From: CG2-30-36-39 sp964433225
GTDB taxonomy: Bacteria; Patescibacteriota; Microgenomatia; UBA1400; PJMF01
DNA: 64,000 bases
Direction: 5' to 3'
Assembly: GCA_964433225.1 (NCBI GenBank)
Contig: CAYSQA010000003.1
Span: 46,105 to 110,104, forward strand
The notes below the pieces were generated by a model that had not been told where the DNA came from, made no database searches, and worked only from the letters and a program-made list of their open reading frames with translations. Shown here in pieces: positions 16,161-24,514 of the stretch. The position numbers were made by a program, and so were the translations under genes. The stretch's first letter is position 1. The number at the start of each line of letters is the position of its first letter.

Positions 16161-16712
16161 ATGATTCAAAAAAATGATTATTTAGCTCAATTTAAGAAAG
16201 CACTTATTCATACCGAAAAAGAAGTAGCCACCTTGAGAACCGGTCGGGCCTCTGTGCAAATGCTAGACGATGTGGTGGTTGAAGCTTATGGTTCAGTGAT
16301 GAGATTAAATGAGGTTGGTTCTGTGAGTGCTCCTGATCCAACATTGTTAGTCATAACTCCTTGGGATAAGAGTTTGGTGGCCGCTGTTGAAAAAGGTGTT
16401 TTGTCTGCGAATTTAAATCTTAGCGCAATTGTTGATGGTGATAAAGTTAAAGTGCCAGTCCCACCTCTAACCCAAGAAAGAAGACAAGAAATGGTGAAGA
16501 TCCTTCATCAAAAGGCAGAAAGTGGCCGAGTTATGATTCGTTCTGTTAGATCCGATGTCAAACAAATGATCGAAGACCAAGAAGGAGAAGCTGGTATTAG
16601 TGAAGATGATATTAGTCTTGGTTTGAAAGAGTTGGATGAAGTTAATAAAGAGTATATTGATAAAATTGATCAATTAGTTAGAGATAAAGAAAAAGAACTA
16701 CTTTCATTGTAG
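16161..16712 (+). CDS. frr: Ribosome recycling factor
   Basis: A 183-aa protein, close to the family's usual 185. It contains the RRF signatures LRTGRASVQMLDDVVVEAYG, APDPTLLVITPWDKS, PPLTQERRQEMVKILHQKAE and VRSVR/IRSVRSD near the C-terminal helix. RRF with EF-G splits the post-termination ribosome. In most bacteria frr follows pyrH; here it is followed by rseP, and pyrH is not in the window. TAGAAT (16146-16151) is a possible -10 with a few-base leader. Confidence 0.95.
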   Translation: MIQKNDYLAQFKKALIHTEKEVATLRTGRASVQMLDDVVVEAYGSVMRLNEVGSVSAPDPTLLVITPWDKSLVAAVEKGVLSANLNLSAIVDGDKVKVPVPPLTQERRQEMVKILHQKAESGRVMIRSVRSDVKQMIEDQEGEAGISEDDISLGLKELDEVNKEYIDKIDQLVRDKEKELLSL

Positions 16713-16726
16713 GTCACTGTGGTTTT

Positions 16727-17845
16727 ATGACAGTATTTATTTTTATTTTAATCTTATCTTTTTTAGTAGTGATTCATGAGCTGGGTCATTTTTTATTGGC
16801 TAGAAAACATAAAGTAAAAGTTCATGAATTTGGTTTTGGTTATCCTCCCAAAGTAATTAAACTTTTTTCTTGGCAGGGAACTGATTTCACTTTGAATTGG
16901 ATTCCCTTCGGGGGGTTTGTTCACCTGGAAGGGGAAACAGTTGATCCTGAGGCGGAAGAAGATAAAAATAACAAAGCAGCTTTTTATAATAAGTCTATTA
17001 AAGCCAGATTTGCTGTTATTTTTGCAGGGCCCTTGTTTAATATTATTTATGCTCTTTTGATTTTTTCAGTGGTGTTTAGTGTGATGGGTATACCTCAAGA
17101 ATTGGGTGGTAGAGCTAGAATTGCTGCGGTGGTTGCAGATTCCCCAGCAGCAACTGCTGGCATTGAAGCCAATTATGAAATTATTGGTTTTAAGTTATTT
17201 CAAGACCAAATAAATACTCCCAAAGTCGAGGATGTAATCAATTTTACGCAGATGAATAAAGGTCAGACTGTCACGGTGCAACTTCAGGGCCCTTGTTCCC
17301 AAGATGTTTGTCCAGAAAATTTATTAGAAAAAGAAGTTTATATCAGAACTGATGCAGAAATTCCTGAAGGAGAAGGAGCTATGGGAGTGGCTTTTGCTGA
17401 TTTTTATTTGCTTAAAAAACCATGGTATATTCAGCCTTTTATTGGCATATGGTATGGTCTAAAAGAAGCTTTGGGAGTGGCAGTTTTAATTGTGCTAGCT
17501 TTAGTCAATTTATTTAAAGAAATTTTAACCGGTTCAGGAGTTCCAGATGGTTTGGCTGGTCCAGTGGGAATTGTTCATCAAGCTAGTAGTAATGGTTTGC
17601 TTAATCAGGGGCTATTATCTGTTTTGGGTTTTTCTGGAATGTTATCTCTTAATTTGGGGATTATGAATATTCTACCGATTCCTGCTTTGGATGGAGGAAG
17701 AATGTTCTTTCTTTTTCTGGAAAAATTTATTGGTAGAGAAAAGGTGAAAAAATTTGAAGGTTCAGCCAATTTAACAGGTTTTGTTATCTTGCTTGGTTTA
17801 ATTATTATGATTTCTATTCGTGATGTTTGGCGTATTTTTCAATAA
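16727..17845 (+). CDS. rseP: RseP-like site-2 membrane metalloprotease
   Basis: A 372-aa protein. The zinc motif HELGH is at about 17-21 in the first helix. VHEFGFGYPPK and the PDZ domain (about 115-210) follow, with NILPIPALDGGRM near the C-terminus (third zinc ligand about D322). These intramembrane proteases cut transmembrane segments of anti-sigma factors or remnant signal peptides. It is 14 bp after frr and co-directional with the next two genes, which is common (frr-cdsA-dxr-rseP), although cdsA and dxr are missing here. Confidence 0.92.
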   Translation: MTVFIFILILSFLVVIHELGHFLLARKHKVKVHEFGFGYPPKVIKLFSWQGTDFTLNWIPFGGFVHLEGETVDPEAEEDKNNKAAFYNKSIKARFAVIFAGPLFNIIYALLIFSVVFSVMGIPQELGGRARIAAVVADSPAATAGIEANYEIIGFKLFQDQINTPKVEDVINFTQMNKGQTVTVQLQGPCSQDVCPENLLEKEVYIRTDAEIPEGEGAMGVAFADFYLLKKPWYIQPFIGIWYGLKEALGVAVLIVLALVNLFKEILTGSGVPDGLAGPVGIVHQASSNGLLNQGLLSVLGFSGMLSLNLGIMNILPIPALDGGRMFFLFLEKFIGREKVKKFEGSANLTGFVILLGLIIMISIRDVWRIFQ

Positions 17846-17859
17846 ACTAGGAGTAGCTA

Positions 17860-18072
17860 ATGGCAAAAAAAAGAACCAAGGCCCAAAAAAAATTGTCTAA
17901 AAATAGAGCTAAAGTTAGTTTATTAGTTGGTAAAACCTCAATTAATAAAAAAGATGACTTTGCTAATCAGGAAAAAAATTATATTATTAATGATCTCAAG
18001 AAAACTTTCATCTATACTTTACTAGTTATAGCTGTTTTATTGGGAATTTTTGTTTATACTAAGACGTCTTAA
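17860..18072 (+). CDS. Small basic single-pass membrane protein
   Basis: A 70-aa protein. A very Lys/Arg-rich N-terminal half (KKRTKAQKKLSKNR) is followed by one transmembrane helix (about 49-65) at the C-terminus, predicted with the basic part in the cytoplasm. It lies 14 bp after rseP, and its stop overlaps the next ATG (TAATG). Function unknown; a cytoplasmic RNA- or membrane-surface-binding role would fit the charge. Confidence 0.7.
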   Translation: MAKKRTKAQKKLSKNRAKVSLLVGKTSINKKDDFANQEKNYIINDLKKTFIYTLLVIAVLLGIFVYTKTS

Positions 18073-19289
18073 TGAAAGGAATTTTTATTGACATGCAAAA
18101 AAAGCATCTTGTTTTAGCCCTGGTTTTATATGCCTTTTCAGCAGTCGCTACCTTTAGCGCCTTTTCTTATTTTGAGAAAGCTAAAGTAGTTTTACCTGGA
18201 GAAACAGGTTCGAATGGTATTCAAGGTGGAGAGACTTTGTTAGGGGCCTTGTTAGAAATTGATCCTCAAGCACCAAGAGATCAAGTCTGTCCGTTGAATG
18301 GTAAATTCTATACTCAAGTTGAACGAAATGCTTGGGAAACGAGAAGACCGTTGTTTGTGATGATTGAAAACCACCCAGAATCTAGACCTCAGTCTGGTTT
18401 ATCCAGAGCAGATCTTGTTTATGAAGCAGTTGCTGAAGGTGGAGTTACTCGGTTTGGAGCTATTTTTTATTGTGGTGCTCAAGTTCAAGATTTGACTTTA
18501 GCTCCAATTCGCTCTGCTAGAACTTACTTTTTAGATTGGGCTTCTGGTTATAATTTACCAATGTATGTTCACGTTGGTGGAGCGAATGTGCCTGGTCCGA
18601 CTGATGCTTTAGGCCAGATTAATGATTACGGTTGGAGTCTAGAAAACGATATCAACCAATTTTCGGTTGGTTATCCAACCTTTGTCCGTGATTACAATCG
18701 TATTCCAGGTAAAGACTTAGCTACTGAGCACACCATGGTTACTACCACCGAAAAATTGTGGGCTGTGGCTGAAGATAGAGAGTGGACCAATATGTCTCCA
18801 GACAGAAAGGTCGGAAGGAAAGTTTTGGAAGGAAGTGACTGGAAAGAAGGTTTTACTAGCTGGAGCTTCGAAGCTGACAAGCCTGAAAAAGGCAGTGTGA
18901 CTAATATTAGCTATGACTTTTGGAGTGGTTATGGGGATTACTCTGTTGCTTGGGCCTATGACCCAGAAAAAGATGCTTATGCTCGATCAATGGCCGGAGA
19001 AAAACACTTTGATCTTAACAATGATGAGCAGATTATGGCTGCTAATGTTGTAGTTTTATTCATGACTGAAAAAGGTCCTATTAATGAGAAGAAACATATG
19101 CTTTATGGCACCATTGGTACTGGTGAGGCTTTAATTTTCAAACATGGACAAGTGGTTGAAGCAACTTGGAGTAAGAAAACCAGAACTGCTGAGTTAGAAC
19201 TTTTGGATAGCAAGGGCAAGCCTGTTGAAATGGCTCGTGGTTTAACTTGGTTGTCTGTTTTAGCAACGGGCAGTGATGTTGATTATTAA
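18072..19289 (+). CDS. DUF3048-domain exported protein (YerB-like)
   Basis: A 405-aa protein. A hydrophobic N-terminal anchor (about 13-32) precedes a Gly/Glu linker. The DUF3048 region shows CPLNGKFYT, RRPLFVMIENHPESRPQSGL, ADLVYEAVAEGGVTRFGAIF and PIRSARTYFLDWASGY, ending with a YDFWSGY/YSVAWAYDPE segment. The family is exported in Firmicutes (YerB lipoprotein) and is common in CPR genomes; its biochemical role is not established. I keep ATG 18072, which overlaps the upstream stop. ATG 18093, preceded at a distance by GAAAGGA, is an alternative that would shorten the N-terminus by 7 residues. Confidence 0.88.
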   Translation: MKGIFIDMQKKHLVLALVLYAFSAVATFSAFSYFEKAKVVLPGETGSNGIQGGETLLGALLEIDPQAPRDQVCPLNGKFYTQVERNAWETRRPLFVMIENHPESRPQSGLSRADLVYEAVAEGGVTRFGAIFYCGAQVQDLTLAPIRSARTYFLDWASGYNLPMYVHVGGANVPGPTDALGQINDYGWSLENDINQFSVGYPTFVRDYNRIPGKDLATEHTMVTTTEKLWAVAEDREWTNMSPDRKVGRKVLEGSDWKEGFTSWSFEADKPEKGSVTNISYDFWSGYGDYSVAWAYDPEKDAYARSMAGEKHFDLNNDEQIMAANVVVLFMTEKGPINEKKHMLYGTIGTGEALIFKHGQVVEATWSKKTRTAELELLDSKGKPVEMARGLTWLSVLATGSDVDY

Positions 19290-19305
19290 ACTTTAAAAAA
19301 CATGT

Positions 19306-19311
19306 TATACT
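19306..19311 (+). promoter_or_regulatory. Putative -10 (TATACT) for the regulator-secDF unit
   Basis: TATACT 38 nt before ATG 19350, the best -10 in the 60-bp spacer after the DUF3048 gene. A small stem, TACTC-GTTTTT-GAGTA, overlaps it and could be an operator. This is weak evidence. Confidence 0.3.
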
Positions 19312-19349
19312 CGTTTTTGAGTACAAAAGTAGTTCATTAGAAAAACACT

Positions 19350-19949
19350 ATGGCAGATTTAACTGATTTTATGATTTCACGAGTCAGGGTGAAAATGTTG
19401 AGTCTTTTTTTTACTAGCGCTGACGAAATGTACTATGTTAGGGAAATTACCAGGAGCATTAAAGAAGAAATTAATGCCGTTCGTCGTGAATTAGATCGAA
19501 TGCTTGGGGTTGGGATTTTGAAAAGTGAGCAACGAGGCAATCGGTTATATTATTTTTTGAACAAAAAATATCTTTATTACCAAGAATTACATCAAATGGT
19601 AGTAAAAACTACTGGTTTGGGTAAAAAAATTCGTCGTCTAAGAAGAAAACTTGGTCAGTTAGAATTTGTTATGTTCTCTGGTAAGTTCACGAGAGGAATT
19701 AAGCCCACTCAAGATGAAGTAGAGGTGCTGATTATTGGTGATGTAGTTTTACCAGAACTTCAAGCTTTGATGAAAGAAGAAGAAAAGAGATTGGGTCGAG
19801 AAGTTAACTACGCTGTTTTTGATAGTGAAGAATTCTCTTTCAGAAAAACCCGCCGCGATCCTTTTGTGATGGACATTTTGTATAGTACAAGAGTGATGGT
19901 AATTGGTAATGAAGATGATTTTGCTCATCGTCAGGTTCAAGGATTGTAA
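19350..19949 (+). CDS. HTH transcription regulator fused to a degenerate nucleotidyltransferase-like domain
   Basis: A 199-aa protein. A winged-helix N-terminus (about 5-75) has VREITRSIKEEINAVRRELDRM as the recognition helix and LKSEQRGNRLYYFLNKKY as the wing. The C-terminal part (about 95-195) follows the fold of MNT-type nucleotidyltransferases (LEFVMFSGKFTRG... EVEVLIIGDV) but lacks the GSxxxG and D-x-D catalytic motifs. Such ArsR-like-plus-NTase proteins are seen upstream of other genes in CPR genomes (from memory). It is 3 bp ahead of secD, so it may sense something and regulate secDF, or simply share the promoter (-10 TATACT at 19306-19311). Confidence 0.7.
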   Translation: MADLTDFMISRVRVKMLSLFFTSADEMYYVREITRSIKEEINAVRRELDRMLGVGILKSEQRGNRLYYFLNKKYLYYQELHQMVVKTTGLGKKIRRLRRKLGQLEFVMFSGKFTRGIKPTQDEVEVLIIGDVVLPELQALMKEEEKRLGREVNYAVFDSEEFSFRKTRRDPFVMDILYSTRVMVIGNEDDFAHRQVQGL

Positions 19950-19952
19950 ACA

Positions 19953-21353
19953 ATGAATAATAAATTAGGCAAGCGGTTGCTGTTCATTGTTTTTTTAAGT
20001 TTGTTTTCTCTTTATCTTGCTTTGCCTCCTCAATTAGCTATAAGTTTTACTTTTTTTTCTTGGCGATTTGACCAAACAATTACTGTTCCTAAGCTTAGTT
20101 TGAAAATTGGTAATAAAATCTATAATTCAGATTTACCACTCAAAAAAGGACTTGATTTACAAGGTGGGATGCAAGTCATTCTTAAAGCTGACATGACTGG
20201 TATTGTTGAAGAAGATCGGACAGATGCTTTGGTTTCTGCTCAGGAAATAATTCGTCGTCGGGTTGATTTATATGGAGTAAGCGAACCAGTGATTCAAACT
20301 GCAAAAGCTGGTGATGAATACCGATTAATTATTGAATTACCTGGTGTTAAAGACCCTCAAGAAGCTTTGAATCTAGTTGGAACAACTGCTCAGCTAGATT
20401 TTAGATTGGAAACAACAGTTGATTTACCAGCAGAAATAGCTGAAGCAAGTGAAACTGCTTTACAAAATAATATCGTTTTTATGCCTACAGAATTAACTGG
20501 TAAAGAACTTAAAAAAGCGAGCCCTCAATTTGATCCTCAAACTGGTGAACCAGTGATTGCTTTACAATTTGATGAACGTGGGACGGAAATCTTTGCAGAT
20601 CTTACTACTAATAATGTTGGTAAGATGATTGGTATTTTTATTGATGGTTTACCGATAGTCGCGCCAGTTGTTTCAACTCCAATTATTGATGGTCAAGCCA
20701 TGATGACTGGTAATTATTCAATTGAAGAGGCCAAACAATTGGCTATTCAATTGAATGCTGGAGCATTGCCAGTGCCAATCGAGATTTTGGAACAAAGAAC
20801 TATTGGAGCCAATCTTGGTGAAGAATCGATCCAACAAAGTATTTTTGCTGGTTTGGTCGGGTTGAGTTTGGTGGTTGTTTTCATGACTCTTAATTATGGT
20901 TACCATGGCATCATTGCTGCTTTGGCTTTGGTGATTTATTCAATCTTGACAGTGGCTTTGTATAAAGTTTTGGGAGTAGTTTTAACTTTGCCTGGTATCG
21001 CTGGGTTATTATTATCTATTGGTATGGCAGTTGATGCTAATATCTTGATTTTTGAGCGGTTTAAAGAAGAGCATCGTCTTGGTCATTCATATTTAAATTC
21101 TTTAGAGCTTGGTTTTGGTAGAGCATGGGAAAGTATTAAAGACGCCAATCTAGCCACGATTATTACTTCTTTGGTGTTGATCAATCCTTTCAATTTTGAG
21201 TTTTTAAATAGAAGTGGACTAGTTAGAGGTTTTGGAGTTACGTTATTGTTGGGTGTTTTGCTTAGTTTATTCACTGGAGTGGTTGTGAGTAGAACTTTAT
21301 TAAGAGTTTTTAGCCCATTTTTAGAAAAGGTTTACAAGGAGCAGCAAAAATGA
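19953..21353 (+). CDS. secD: Protein translocase subunit SecD
   Basis: A 466-aa protein. An N-terminal helix is followed by the P1 domain (GLDLQGGMQVILKAD, RRRVDLYGVSEPVIQ, LIIELPGV) and an insertion with FDERGTEIFADLT. Five C-terminal helices carry GLSLVVVFMTLNYGYHG and SIGMAVDANILIFERFKEE, the conserved SecD segment. SecDF uses the ion gradient to pull secreted proteins across the membrane. It overlaps secF by 4 bp (ATGA). Here TGA is the stop codon, showing the standard bacterial code. Confidence 0.96.
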   Translation: MNNKLGKRLLFIVFLSLFSLYLALPPQLAISFTFFSWRFDQTITVPKLSLKIGNKIYNSDLPLKKGLDLQGGMQVILKADMTGIVEEDRTDALVSAQEIIRRRVDLYGVSEPVIQTAKAGDEYRLIIELPGVKDPQEALNLVGTTAQLDFRLETTVDLPAEIAEASETALQNNIVFMPTELTGKELKKASPQFDPQTGEPVIALQFDERGTEIFADLTTNNVGKMIGIFIDGLPIVAPVVSTPIIDGQAMMTGNYSIEEAKQLAIQLNAGALPVPIEILEQRTIGANLGEESIQQSIFAGLVGLSLVVVFMTLNYGYHGIIAALALVIYSILTVALYKVLGVVLTLPGIAGLLLSIGMAVDANILIFERFKEEHRLGHSYLNSLELGFGRAWESIKDANLATIITSLVLINPFNFEFLNRSGLVRGFGVTLLLGVLLSLFTGVVVSRTLLRVFSPFLEKVYKEQQK

Positions 21354-22219
21354 AATTAATGAAATATCGCTGGTTATTTTTCTTGATTTCAGCAATTGTG
21401 TTAGTGCCAGGCATTTTTTCTTTATTAACAGTTGGGTTAAGACCTTCAATTGATTTTACTGGAGGAACACTGTTGGAGCTCAAACTTGATGAGCCGGTTA
21501 CAGAACAATTTTGGTATGACTCAGCTGGTGAGGAATTAGCTTTACAAACCATTCAAACCACTGAGGTTGGTAGCTATATCTTGAGAGGGAAGCCAATTAG
21601 TGAAGAAATAAAAAATAATTTTGTTGAAACGGTTAGTCAACAAGTTGGTTTCGTCGAGGTGGTTAGATTTGAGACGGTTGGACCAATTCTTGGCCAGGAA
21701 TTAATTAGGAAAATGTTATGGGCAGGGTTAATTGTGATGGTTTTTATTTTGTTATATGTTGCCAAACAGTTTACTGATGTTAAGTTTGGTCTATCGGCTA
21801 TTTTAGCTATGCTGCATGATTCATTAGTAGTTTTGGGGAGTTTTAGTTTATTTGGTTATTTTTACGGTGTAGAAGTGGATGTGTTGTTTGTGACTGCCTT
21901 GCTGACCACTTTATCTTTTTCTGTTCATGATACGATTGTGGTTTTTGATAGGATTAGAGAGTTGCATCGTAGGTATCCTAAGTATTCTTTTGCAGAGATG
22001 GCTGATCGAGCTGTCAGTGAAACTTTAGTTAGATCTCTGAACAACTCAATTACTATTATCGTAATGCTTTTATCACTAGTTTTATTGGGTGGTCAATCAA
22101 TCAAATGGTTCTCAGTAGCCCTACTGATTGGAGCAATTACTGGAACCTATTCTAGTTCTTTTACGGCCGTACCACTTTTGGTGCAATGGCATCATCAAGT
22201 GCAAAAAAAACATGTTTAA
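21350..22219 (+). CDS. secF: Protein translocase subunit SecF
   Basis: A 289-aa protein with six helices: RPSIDFTGGTLLELKL in the periplasmic domain, then GPILGQELIRKMLWAGL, KFGLSAILAMLHDSLVVLG and SVHDTIVVFDRIRE. ERSLNNSITI is replaced by VRSLNNSITIIV, as usual. It is the partner of SecD, translated by overlap with its stop. The 3' end overlaps the next start by 8 bp. Confidence 0.95.
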   Translation: MKLMKYRWLFFLISAIVLVPGIFSLLTVGLRPSIDFTGGTLLELKLDEPVTEQFWYDSAGEELALQTIQTTEVGSYILRGKPISEEIKNNFVETVSQQVGFVEVVRFETVGPILGQELIRKMLWAGLIVMVFILLYVAKQFTDVKFGLSAILAMLHDSLVVLGSFSLFGYFYGVEVDVLFVTALLTTLSFSVHDTIVVFDRIRELHRRYPKYSFAEMADRAVSETLVRSLNNSITIIVMLLSLVLLGGQSIKWFSVALLIGAITGTYSSSFTAVPLLVQWHHQVQKKHV

Positions 22220-22910
22220 GCTAACGGCTCATCAACAAAAACAAGTTGAAGTTATTGATAAAATTGATAAATCATTGATGGTTAATCAAGCAAGTTTTTC
22301 TATGGTTGAGCCGGTTGAAGATTTCATTAACGATCAAAGAATCGCTTTAACTAGTGTTCATTTTCCCAGAAATGATTTTTTTAAAAAAATTGAGTTAGAG
22401 ATTTTGCAGCCACTAAAAAAAATAGATCCGAAGCAGTTTTTTTATTCTAACGAACTTGTTCACATGACAGTTAAAAATATTAAAATAATTCAGAGTCCAC
22501 CAGCGTTTACTGAAGTCGATATTAAAAAAGTTCAACAAGTTTTTGCTGAAGTTATACCTAAGTATCATAAGTTCAAAGCTTACTATTATCGATTATTACT
22601 TTTTCCTTATAACTTGGCTTTAGTTGGGACCACTGATCCCACTTTAGATGAGATTGTTTTGGAGCTAGACCAAAAACTAAAGGAGATAGGAGTTCCAGAT
22701 AATAAAATTTATCTCAATAGTCACTATTTTTTTAGTAATGTAACTCTCGTGAGATTTAATAAGCCACTGACCGACCAATTTAAAAACAAAGTTAAGGAAA
22801 TTTCGGCTAATCTTAAACCATTTAGTTATGAAATAGATTCAATTACTTTATTGTCATGTAATGCCGTAATGAATAACAAGACAGAGTTTGCTACTTACCA
22901 GTTAGCTTAA
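22212..22910 (+). CDS. 2H phosphoesterase / 2'-5' RNA ligase-like protein
   Basis: A 232-aa protein from ATG 22212, inside the end of secF. It has the alternating beta-alpha pattern of the 2H family: VHFPRNDFF..., then NELVHMTVKNIK with the first H-x-T, and near the C-terminus HYFFSNVTLVRF, where the second motif should be. There the His is replaced by Asn (N-V-T), so the second catalytic histidine appears to be missing. 2H proteins act on 2'-5' RNA bonds or cyclic phosphates; this one may be inactive or only bind RNA. A longer frame reading back into secF (from 22128) is unlikely. It is convergent with cca, overlapping by 9 bp. Confidence 0.6.
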   Translation: MFKLTAHQQKQVEVIDKIDKSLMVNQASFSMVEPVEDFINDQRIALTSVHFPRNDFFKKIELEILQPLKKIDPKQFFYSNELVHMTVKNIKIIQSPPAFTEVDIKKVQQVFAEVIPKYHKFKAYYYRLLLFPYNLALVGTTDPTLDEIVLELDQKLKEIGVPDNKIYLNSHYFFSNVTLVRFNKPLTDQFKNKVKEISANLKPFSYEIDSITLLSCNAVMNNKTEFATYQLA

Positions 22911-24485
22911 AAGTGTTTTTGCTTTTTGTAATAAAATTTCTTTTGAGTTTAAGGTTGGGTTATCCAAAACTTCTTCAAATAAACTATTTAAAATATCTCC
23001 AATTTGTTTTCCTGGTTTAAGTTTTAATTCATTGATTAAATCGTGCCCGTTAATGGCCAAATCTTTGACATCCATTGGTTGGTTTAGTTGTTCAAGCATT
23101 CTGGCTTTCATTTCTTCTAGACGCCAACTGGTTTTTTTAGCGCCACTGCCTAGTCGGTCACCTTCTCTGAGATCCAAAATATCATCAATATTTTCCAGAC
23201 CAACCTTTCTCATAAATCTTCTAATAGAAGCATCGGTATTGTGAGGTTGATAATGGAACATATGATAGCGAACTAAAGTGAACACTCGTTGGGTGTCATG
23301 TTTGGAGAGCTTTAATCTTTTGGCAATTTTGGAGGCTACCCTAGAGCCAATGATTTCATGGTTATAGAAAGTAATATTATTATCTTTTTTTTCAAAAGTT
23401 AGTGGTTTGCCAATATCATGAAGCAAAGTAGCTAATCTAACGATGGGGTCATTTGATGGACAATGGTCTAAAGCATCAAGTGAGTGTACCCAAACATCAG
23501 TTGTGTGATGACCAGCTTGGTCAACGCCTTTCATGGCTAGTAGCTCCGGTAAAATGACTTCTAGAATTTTTGTTTCTTCTAACTGAAGAATGGCTTTTTT
23601 TGGTTCTCTACTGACCAGCATTTTCAGAAATTCGTCTCTAATTCTTTCCCAACTAATATGTTGGATTAGTGGTGCATGAGCCTTGAGTGCTTGGTAAGTT
23701 TTCTGACCAATATTCATGCTCAATTGGACCGAGAAACGAATGGCTCTAAGCATTCTTAAGGCATCTTCTTTAAAACGTAGATTAGGATCACCAACCGCTT
23801 CAATAACGCTTTGAGCCAAGTCTTTAATGCCATTATGTGGATCAACTAATGCAAAATTATTAGTGCCAATCAAATAGCTGGTTTGTAGGGTTTTTTGAGA
23901 AAAAATTTGATGTAGAAAATCATTATTTAATTTAATAGCCAAAGCATTGATGGTGAAATCTCTTCGTTCTAAATCTTCTTCAATGGTTTTTCCCCAAGCA
24001 ACTTTATCAGGTCGGCGATGGTCATGGTAGGTGCCATCAGTTCGATAGGTAGTGATTTCGAAAGGTTTGGGTTGTTTTTCTGCTGATGGAAGAGTGACTT
24101 TCTTCATTTCTAAAGACTCATGAATTTTTTGGGCTTTAGCTAGATCTATTAATGTTTTTTTGTTAACTTCTTTAAATTTAGAAAGTAAATTCTCATCTGG
24201 TAAAAAATGATTTAATTTGATTAGTGTTAAAGTATTTTCATGGGTAATACTGACTGTACCAAAATTATTTTCATAGAAACTTTCTGGAAAAAGCTTCATA
24301 ATTTCTTCTGGTTTAGCATCAGTAGTAAAATCATAGTCAGTAATTGAGGTGTGTTGGTGGTAAAAAGTATCAGTTGTTTGCAGAATCAAATCTCTGATGG
24401 CACCACCAACTAAATAAGCAGTAAAACCAGCTTTTTGGAGGGTGTAGCACACAAACAAGACTTCGAATGGTAACTCGAGTTTCAT
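22902..24485 (-). CDS. cca: CCA-adding tRNA nucleotidyltransferase with HD domain
   Basis: A 527-aa protein of the class II polymerase-beta type. GGAIRD is at 27-32 and the metal motif D50-Y-D52, then ERRDFTINALAIKLN and DPNLRFKEDALRMLRAIRFSVQL. An HD domain (ATLLHDIGKP) and EGDRLGSG lie further on. It adds or repairs the CCA end of tRNAs, and both tRNA genes here lack an encoded CCA. An insertion of about 80 residues sits between the DxD strand and RRDFTINAL. TATAAT (24492-24497, reverse strand) is 6 nt before the ATG; no Shine-Dalgarno site is present. Confidence 0.93.
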   Translation of the reverse strand: MKLELPFEVLFVCYTLQKAGFTAYLVGGAIRDLILQTTDTFYHQHTSITDYDFTTDAKPEEIMKLFPESFYENNFGTVSITHENTLTLIKLNHFLPDENLLSKFKEVNKKTLIDLAKAQKIHESLEMKKVTLPSAEKQPKPFEITTYRTDGTYHDHRRPDKVAWGKTIEEDLERRDFTINALAIKLNNDFLHQIFSQKTLQTSYLIGTNNFALVDPHNGIKDLAQSVIEAVGDPNLRFKEDALRMLRAIRFSVQLSMNIGQKTYQALKAHAPLIQHISWERIRDEFLKMLVSREPKKAILQLEETKILEVILPELLAMKGVDQAGHHTTDVWVHSLDALDHCPSNDPIVRLATLLHDIGKPLTFEKKDNNITFYNHEIIGSRVASKIAKRLKLSKHDTQRVFTLVRYHMFHYQPHNTDASIRRFMRKVGLENIDDILDLREGDRLGSGAKKTSWRLEEMKARMLEQLNQPMDVKDLAINGHDLINELKLKPGKQIGDILNSLFEEVLDNPTLNSKEILLQKAKTLLS

Positions 24486-24491
24486 AGCTTC

Positions 24492-24497
24492 ATTATA
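24492..24497 (-). promoter_or_regulatory. -10 TATAAT, leaderless spacing, for cca
   Basis: A perfect TATAAT on the reverse strand, 6 nt from ATG 24485. It overlaps the divergent recJ promoter region (TATGAT at 24498-24503 on the plus strand), a very compact bidirectional arrangement within 29 bp. Confidence 0.5.
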
Positions 24498-24514
24498 TAT
24501 GATACCCTGAGGCT

